The position numbers and the translations under genes are program-made. Positions 12,880-17,167 of a stretch of DNA of 17,167 nucleotides are shown here, in pieces; position 1 is the stretch's first letter, and each line of letters opens with the position of its first letter. Source of the stretch: JAIRTY01 sp050257395 (GTDB taxonomy: Bacteria; Actinomycetota; Actinomycetes; Streptosporangiales; Streptosporangiaceae). The notes beneath the pieces are model-generated. The model had not been told where the DNA came from. It did no database searches and saw only the letters and a list, made by a program, of their open reading frames with translations. The DNA lies in NCBI GenBank assembly GCA_050257395.1, contig JBLMWU010000267.1, positions 1 through 17,167 of the forward strand. The letters are read 5' to 3'.

Positions 12880-14873
12880 TGTGCGGGATCTGCGGCACCG
12901 TCAGCTCCGCCGGGCCACCCGACCTGGCCGTGCTCCGCCGCATGCTGGGCCGGCTCGCCCACCGCGGCCCGGACGGCCACGGGTACTACCGCGACCAGCG
13001 GGCCGCGCTGGGGCACGCCCGGCTGGCCATCATCGACACCGCGGGCGGCGCCCAGCCGCTGTGCAACGAGGACGGCAGCGTGTGGGTGACGTTCAACGGG
13101 GAGATCTTCAACTACCCCGAGCTGCGCGCGGACCTGCGCCGCCGGGGGCACAGGTTCGCGACGGCCAGCGACACCGAGGTGATCGTGCACGCCTGGGAGG
13201 AGTGGGGCGCTGGCTGCTTCGCCCGGTTCAACGGGCAGTGGGCGCTCGCGCTGTGGGACCGGCGCGCGCAGCGGCTGGTGCTCTCGCGTGACCGGCTCGG
13301 CGTCCGCCCGCTGTTCTTCACCCGGCTGCCGGGGCGGCTGCTGTTCGCCTCGGAGGTCAAGGCGCTGTTCGCCGACGCCGCGGTGGAGCGCGCCTTCGAC
13401 CCGGCCGGGCTGGCCGAGACGTTCACCTACTGGTCGCCGGTCGCGCCGCGCACGGTGTTCCGGGGCATCGAGCAGCTCGAGCCGGGCCACTACGCCGTGC
13501 TGGACCGCGGCGGCTTCCGCAAGGCCCCGTACTGGCGGATCGCCTTTCCGCCGCGGGGCCGCGAGCCGGTCCAGGACGCCCGGCAGAACGCGGAAGCCCT
13601 GCGGGAACAGGTCATCGAGGCGACCCGGCTGCGGTTCCTGCGCAGCGACGTGCCGGTCGGCGCCTACCTGTCGGGCGGCCTCGACTCCTCCGTCACGGCC
13701 GCCGTGATCGCCCGCTTCACCAGCGCGCCGCTGCGGACGTTCTCGCTGCGCTTCACCGGCAGCGAGTTCGACGAGGGGCCCTACCAGCGGCAGATGTCGG
13801 CGCTGCTCGGCACGCAGCACCAGGACATCGTGGTCAGCCCCGCCGACATCGCGGCGGTGTTCCCCGACGTGATCAGCCACGCCGAGACCCCGATCCTGCG
13901 GGCGGCGCCAGCCCCGCTGTTCCTGCTGTCCAGACTGGTCCGCGACAGCGGCTGCAAGGTGGTGGTGACGGGGGAGGGGGCCGACGAGGTCCTGGCCGGC
14001 TACGACCTGTTCCGCGAGGCGCGGGTGCGGCAATTCTGGGCCAGGGACCCGGGCTCGGCCAAGCGCACCCGGGCTGCGGAGCTGCTGTACCCGTGGATGG
14101 CCCGCTCCCCGGGCCGCCTGCCGGCCTTCGCCCGCAGCTTCTTCGGCCGTCACCTGGACCCGGCCGACCCGGCCCTGTCCCACCGGCCCCGGTGGGACTC
14201 CACCGCGGTGATCCAGCGGATGCTCACGGCCGGGCTGCGGGAGGAGATCCGCCGGGCGGGCGCCGCGGACGTGGCCGCGGCGATGCCGCCGGGCAGCGCG
14301 GACTGGGACCCGCTGAGCCGCGGCCAGTGGCTGGAGATGACCACCCTGCTGGCCGGGTACATCCTCTCCTCCCAGGGCGACCGGATGCTCATGGCCCACT
14401 CCGTGGAAGGCCGCTTCCCGTTCCTCGACCCCGGCGTCGTCGACTTCGCCAGCGGGCTGCCCGCGCGGCACAAGCTGTTCGGGCTGGAGGAGAAGTACCT
14501 CCTCAAGCGCGCCTTCGCCGACCTGGTGCCCGCCAGCATCATCCACCGCCCCAAGCAGCCCTACCGGGCCCCGGACGCGGCGAGCTTCTTCGCCGCCCCG
14601 CCCGGCTGGCTCGACCAGGTGCTGTCCGGGCAGGCCGTCGCGGCCGCCGGGGTGTTCGAGCCCGCGGTGGTGGCCGGGCTGGCGGCCAAGTGCCGCCGGG
14701 CCCGCGGGGCGGACATGAGCAACACCGACAACATGCGGGTGCTCGCCGTCGTCTCCACTCAGCTCACCCACGAGCTCCTCATCAGCAGCGGCGGGCCGGG
14801 GCAGCGGGAAGAGGCACTGCCCGAGCCCCAGGTCGCCGTCGATCTCCTCACCGGCAACAGGAGTGCGTCATGA
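12879..14873 (+). CDS. AsnB-like glutamine-dependent asparagine synthetase/amidotransferase
   Basis: This 664-residue enzyme has two domains. Residues 2 to about 200 form a class II glutamine amidotransferase domain: Cys2 in MCGICGTVS is the nucleophile, with AHRGPDG, LGHARLAIID and FNGEIFNY following, so ammonia comes from glutamine. The second half is an ATP-pyrophosphatase domain with SGGLDSS at 265-271, TGEGADEVLAGY and a C-terminal HRPKQPYRAPDA block. It adenylates a carboxylate and converts it to an amide. Biosynthetic homologues amidate sugar uronic acids in O-antigens or peptide and lipid carboxylates, which fits this setting better than free asparagine synthesis. The ATG at 12879 is right because Cys must follow Met; the longer open frame upstream is not used. 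It overlaps the genes on both sides. The length is at the upper end for the family. Confidence 0.93.
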   Translation: MCGICGTVSSAGPPDLAVLRRMLGRLAHRGPDGHGYYRDQRAALGHARLAIIDTAGGAQPLCNEDGSVWVTFNGEIFNYPELRADLRRRGHRFATASDTEVIVHAWEEWGAGCFARFNGQWALALWDRRAQRLVLSRDRLGVRPLFFTRLPGRLLFASEVKALFADAAVERAFDPAGLAETFTYWSPVAPRTVFRGIEQLEPGHYAVLDRGGFRKAPYWRIAFPPRGREPVQDARQNAEALREQVIEATRLRFLRSDVPVGAYLSGGLDSSVTAAVIARFTSAPLRTFSLRFTGSEFDEGPYQRQMSALLGTQHQDIVVSPADIAAVFPDVISHAETPILRAAPAPLFLLSRLVRDSGCKVVVTGEGADEVLAGYDLFREARVRQFWARDPGSAKRTRAAELLYPWMARSPGRLPAFARSFFGRHLDPADPALSHRPRWDSTAVIQRMLTAGLREEIRRAGAADVAAAMPPGSADWDPLSRGQWLEMTTLLAGYILSSQGDRMLMAHSVEGRFPFLDPGVVDFASGLPARHKLFGLEEKYLLKRAFADLVPASIIHRPKQPYRAPDAASFFAAPPGWLDQVLSGQAVAAAGVFEPAVVAGLAAKCRRARGADMSNTDNMRVLAVVSTQLTHELLISSGGPGQREEALPEPQVAVDLLTGNRSAS

Positions 14874-15880
14874 CCACCGTGACCCGTCCCTTCGGGCCCG
14901 CCAGCCTGCGGATCGACCCCCGGCTCGAGACCGCCAGGATCACCGAGAGCCTCACCGCCTACCTCGCCAGCTCCCGGCGCCGCGGCGTCGTCGTCGCGCT
15001 GTCCGGGGGGATCGACTCCAGTACCGTGGCAGCCGCCTGCGTGGCCGCGCTGGGCCGCGAGCGGGTCTTCGGGCTGCACATGCCCGAACAGGAGTCAGCC
15101 GCCGGCACCCTCACCCTCAGCCGCCTGCTGGCCGGCACGCTGGGCATCAGCTCCGCGGAGGAGGACATCTCGCCGATCCTGGCCGCGGCCGGCTGCTACC
15201 AGCGCCGCGACGAGGCGATCCGCCAGGTGTGCCCCGGCTACGGGCCGGGCTGGAAGGCCAAGATCGTGCTGCCCAGCGTGATCGACTCCGACAGCTTCCG
15301 GCTCTACTCCGTGGTGGTCATGGCGCCCGACGGCACCCAGCGCAGGCACCGGCTCACGCCCGGGGCCTATCTCGGGATCGTCGCCGCCACCAACTTCAAG
15401 CAGCGCGTGCGCAAGATGCTCGAGTACTACCACGCGGACCGGCTCAACTACGCCGTGGCCGGGACGCCGAACCGGCTCGAATACGACCAGGGCTTCTTCG
15501 TGAAGCTCGGGGACGGGGCAGCGGACGTCAAGCCGATCGCCCACCTGTACAAGACGCAGGTCTACCAGCTGGCCGAGCACCTCGGCGTGCCCGCGGAGAT
15601 CCGCTCCCGGCCGCCGACGACCGACACCTACTCGCTGCCGCAGTCGCAGGAGGAGTTCTACTTCTCCCTGCCCTACGCCGCCATGGACCTGTGCCTGTTC
15701 GGCAGGAACAACGGCGTGCCCGCCGAGGACGTCGCCGCCGCCACCGGCCTGACCGCGGAGCAGGTCGGCCGGGTTTTCCGCGACATCGACCAGAAGCGGA
15801 GCACCACCCGCTACCTGCATCTGCCGCCGCAGCTCACCGGCGATGTTCCCGAGGTCTCGGCCGCTGGCAGGCCGCGTTAG
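14870..15880 (+). CDS. Divergent NadE-like ATP pyrophosphatase (NAD synthase family)
   Basis: This 336-residue protein belongs to the N-type ATP pyrophosphatases. SGGIDSS is at 45-51, TNFKQRVRKMLEYY corresponds to the NxxxR-R region of NadE, and GTPNRLEYDQGFFVKLGDGA, followed by DVKPIAHLYKTQVYQLA, is close to the NadE core. It has no glutaminase domain, so it would use free ammonia or an amine. It is longer than ammonia-type NadE (about 275) because of an insert near residues 105-165 containing a charged hairpin (MAPDGTQRRHRLTPG). The region after PPTTDTYSLPQSQEEFYF differs from the usual NadE PSAxL-GQ-DE-ELG block that lines the deamido-NAD site. It may therefore adenylate another carboxylate. 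The start overlaps the asnB-like stop (ATGA at 14870-14873), with CAGGAG upstream, so the two amide-forming enzymes are tightly paired. Confidence 0.85.
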   Translation: MTTVTRPFGPASLRIDPRLETARITESLTAYLASSRRRGVVVALSGGIDSSTVAAACVAALGRERVFGLHMPEQESAAGTLTLSRLLAGTLGISSAEEDISPILAAAGCYQRRDEAIRQVCPGYGPGWKAKIVLPSVIDSDSFRLYSVVVMAPDGTQRRHRLTPGAYLGIVAATNFKQRVRKMLEYYHADRLNYAVAGTPNRLEYDQGFFVKLGDGAADVKPIAHLYKTQVYQLAEHLGVPAEIRSRPPTTDTYSLPQSQEEFYFSLPYAAMDLCLFGRNNGVPAEDVAAATGLTAEQVGRVFRDIDQKRSTTRYLHLPPQLTGDVPEVSAAGRPR

Positions 15881-15890
15881 GCTTGCCCGC
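15878..15890 (+). promoter_or_regulatory. Leaderless-type promoter of rph
   Basis: TAGGCT at 15878-15883 lies seven bases before the ATG of rph, and its first three bases are the stop codon of the NadE-like gene. With no Shine-Dalgarno sequence between, transcription is expected to begin at the ATG. It marks the point where housekeeping genes resume and lets rph be expressed independently of the ACP operon. Confidence 0.6.
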
Positions 15891-16610
15891 ATGTCCCGCC
15901 CCGATGGGCGCAGCGCCGATCAGCTGCGCGAGATACGCATCACCCGCGGCTGGCTGGAGCACGCCGAGGGGTCGGTCCTGGTCGAGTTCGGGCAGACCCG
16001 CGTGCTCTGCGCGGCCAGCGCGACCGAAGAGGTGCCCCGCTGGCGGCGCGGCAGCGGCCTCGGCTGGGTCACCGCGGAGTACGCCATGCTGCCGCGCTCC
16101 ACCAACACCCGCGGCGACCGCGAATCGGTCAGGGGCCGCATCGGCGGCCGCACCCACGAGATCTCCCGGCTGGTCGGCCGGTCGCTGCGGGCCTGCATCG
16201 ACGCCAAGGCGCTGGGCGAGAACACGATCATCCTGGACTGTGACGTGCTGCAGGCCGACGGCGGGACCCGGACCGCCGCCATCACCGGCGGCTACGTCGC
16301 GCTGGCGGACGCGGTCCGGTGGCTGCAGGGCCGCAAGCGCTGCAAGGGCAACCCGCTCATCGGCTCGGTGGCCGCGGTCAGCGTCGGCATCGTCGCCGGC
16401 CAGCCGCGGCTCGACCTCTGCTACGAGGAGGACGTCGCCGCCCAGACCGACATGAACGTGGTGTGCACCGGGGACGGCAGCTTCGTCGAGGTGCAGGGCA
16501 CCGCGGAGCAGGAGCCGTTCAGCCGGCAGCTGCTCAACGAGCTGCTGGACCTCGCCGTGGGCGGCTGCGCGGAACTGACCCAGCTGCAGCAGGAGGCACT
16601 CGCCCGATGA
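15891..16610 (+). CDS. rph: Ribonuclease PH
   Basis: This 239-residue protein is a full-length RNase PH, the phosphate-dependent 3'-5' exoribonuclease that trims tRNA precursors. The N-terminus SRPDGRSADQLREIRITRG is the family signature, followed by GSVLVEFGQTRVLCAASATE and the YAMLPRSTNTRGDRES block, where R-x-R residues bind phosphate. IGRS-like VGRSLRACID, DCDVLQADGGTRTAAITGGY and TDMNVVCTGDGSFVEVQGTAE complete the RNase PH core. The start is the ATG at 15891, since the longer frame from 15843 adds non-family residues and the ATG lies seven bases after a -10 box. It overlaps the following rdgB-type gene (ATGA at 16607-16610), the common rph-rdgB arrangement of actinobacteria. Confidence 0.97.
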   Translation: MSRPDGRSADQLREIRITRGWLEHAEGSVLVEFGQTRVLCAASATEEVPRWRRGSGLGWVTAEYAMLPRSTNTRGDRESVRGRIGGRTHEISRLVGRSLRACIDAKALGENTIILDCDVLQADGGTRTAAITGGYVALADAVRWLQGRKRCKGNPLIGSVAAVSVGIVAGQPRLDLCYEEDVAAQTDMNVVCTGDGSFVEVQGTAEQEPFSRQLLNELLDLAVGGCAELTQLQQEALAR

Positions 16611-17167
16611 CGGCGGCCCGGGTCATCTTCGCCACCCGCAATCCCGCCAAGCTCGCCGAGCTGCGCCGCATCCTGGACGCCGCCCGGGTCGGGGTGGACG
16701 CCGGCGACCTGGAAGAGTTCCCCGCCATGCCGGAGGTCGCCGAGACCGGGCGCACGTTCGCGGACAACGCCCTGCTCAAGGCGCGGGCCGTGGCGGCCTT
16801 CACCGGCCTGCCCGCGGTGGCCGACGATTCCGGGCTGTGCGTGGACGCGCTGAACGGCATGCCGGGCGTGCTGTCGGCGCGGTGGTCCGGCGCGCACGGC
16901 GACGACGAGGCCAACCTGCGGCTGGTGCTGGGCCAGCTGGCCGACGTGCCCGCCGACCAGCGCGGCGCGCACTTCGCCTGCGCGGCCGCGCTGGTGCTGC
17001 CGTCGGGCGCGGAGCACGTGGTGGAGGGCGCCGTGCACGGCTGGCTCACCGACGCGCCGCGCGGCACCGGCGGCTTCGGCTACGACCCGGTCTTCGTGCC
17101 GGACGGCGAGCAGCGGACCACCGCGGAGATGTCCGCGGAGGAGAAGGACAAGATCAGCCACCGGGGC
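16607..17167 (+). CDS. rdgB: Non-canonical purine NTP pyrophosphatase (RdgB/HAM1 type), 3' end cut off
   Basis: The ATG at 16607 overlaps the rph stop, and the frame is open to the window end, giving 187 residues of an expected ~200. It begins VIFATRNPAKLAELRRIL, the substrate-binding loop of the Ham1/RdgB family with N12 and K15. ETGRTFADNALLKARAVA and VADDSGLCVDALNGMPGVLS supply the acidic metal site. GTGGFGYDPVFVP and the final EEKDKISHRG are family hallmarks. It hydrolyses dITP, ITP and XTP to monophosphates, keeping deaminated purines out of nucleic acids. With rph it forms a conserved housekeeping pair unrelated to the glycan locus. The last few residues and the stop lie outside the window. 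Confidence 0.96.
   Translation, partial: MTAARVIFATRNPAKLAELRRILDAARVGVDAGDLEEFPAMPEVAETGRTFADNALLKARAVAAFTGLPAVADDSGLCVDALNGMPGVLSARWSGAHGDDEANLRLVLGQLADVPADQRGAHFACAAALVLPSGAEHVVEGAVHGWLTDAPRGTGGFGYDPVFVPDGEQRTTAEMSAEEKDKISHRG

Noticed and set aside
12879..14873. Beta-lactam synthetase (an AsnB homologue) and hence a beta-lactam cluster
   Set aside because: The nucleophile Cys2 and the glutaminase motifs are intact, unlike in beta-lactam synthetases, and no carboxyethylarginine synthase or other partner genes are present.
1..17167. Exosortase-type exopolysaccharide system, CRISPR array, tRNA/rRNA genes, insertion sequences
   Set aside because: The ACP/acyl ligase/AsnB set recalls exosortase-linked loci, but no exosortase or PEP-CTERM protein is visible. 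I found no regularly spaced repeats, RNA genes, transposase or integrase.

Overview
The window comes from a high-GC actinobacterium. Almost every third codon position is G or C, GTG starts and ATGA/GTGA overlaps are common, and at least two genes have a -10-like TAGGNT box 7-8 nt before the ATG, the usual layout of leaderless actinobacterial transcripts. I cannot name a genus. The right end is ordinary housekeeping sequence (rph, then a cut-off rdgB/HAM1-type gene). Everything to the left looks like an accessory locus for making and modifying a cell-surface glycan or glycoconjugate.

Layout. (1) 1-2522, plus strand: the tail of a family 2 glycosyltransferase, a polysaccharide deacetylase-fold protein, and a second family 2 glycosyltransferase overlapping it by 4 bp. 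(2) 2523-2690: a hairpin-rich gap with a possible 26-codon ORF and a leaderless-type promoter. (3) 2691-3629: a GalE-like NDP-sugar epimerase, then a gap that can fold into a branched structure. (4) 3770-5583: a second, mirror-ordered pair, glycosyltransferase then deacetylase-fold protein. (5) 5695-7892: a 20-codon leader ORF with a leaderless start, overlapping the start of a 712-residue polytopic membrane protein that may be a GT-C-like transferase. (6) 7934-8518, minus strand: a hexapeptide-repeat acyltransferase, convergent with the membrane protein across a two-way hairpin.

(7) 8825-15880, plus strand: a tight run of eight genes. They are a CysE-like acetyltransferase, an acyl carrier protein, an acyl-activating AMP-ligase, an SGNH-type lipoprotein, a holo-ACP synthase, a 74-residue ACP-like protein with no phosphopantetheine serine, a glutamine-dependent AsnB-like amidotransferase and a divergent NadE-like ATP pyrophosphatase. 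(8) 15891-17167: rph and partial rdgB.

My reading is that the first half builds, trims and possibly exports a polysaccharide (epimerase, glycosyltransferases, deacetylases, membrane protein). The second half would prepare a dedicated ACP-bound acyl or aminoacyl group and form amide bonds, so the glycan could be acylated, amidated or both. The self-contained ACP kit (carrier, ligase, its own phosphopantetheinyl transferase and a serine-less ACP homologue) next to two different ATP-dependent amide-forming enzymes is the most unusual part. The substrate and product cannot be read from the sequence.
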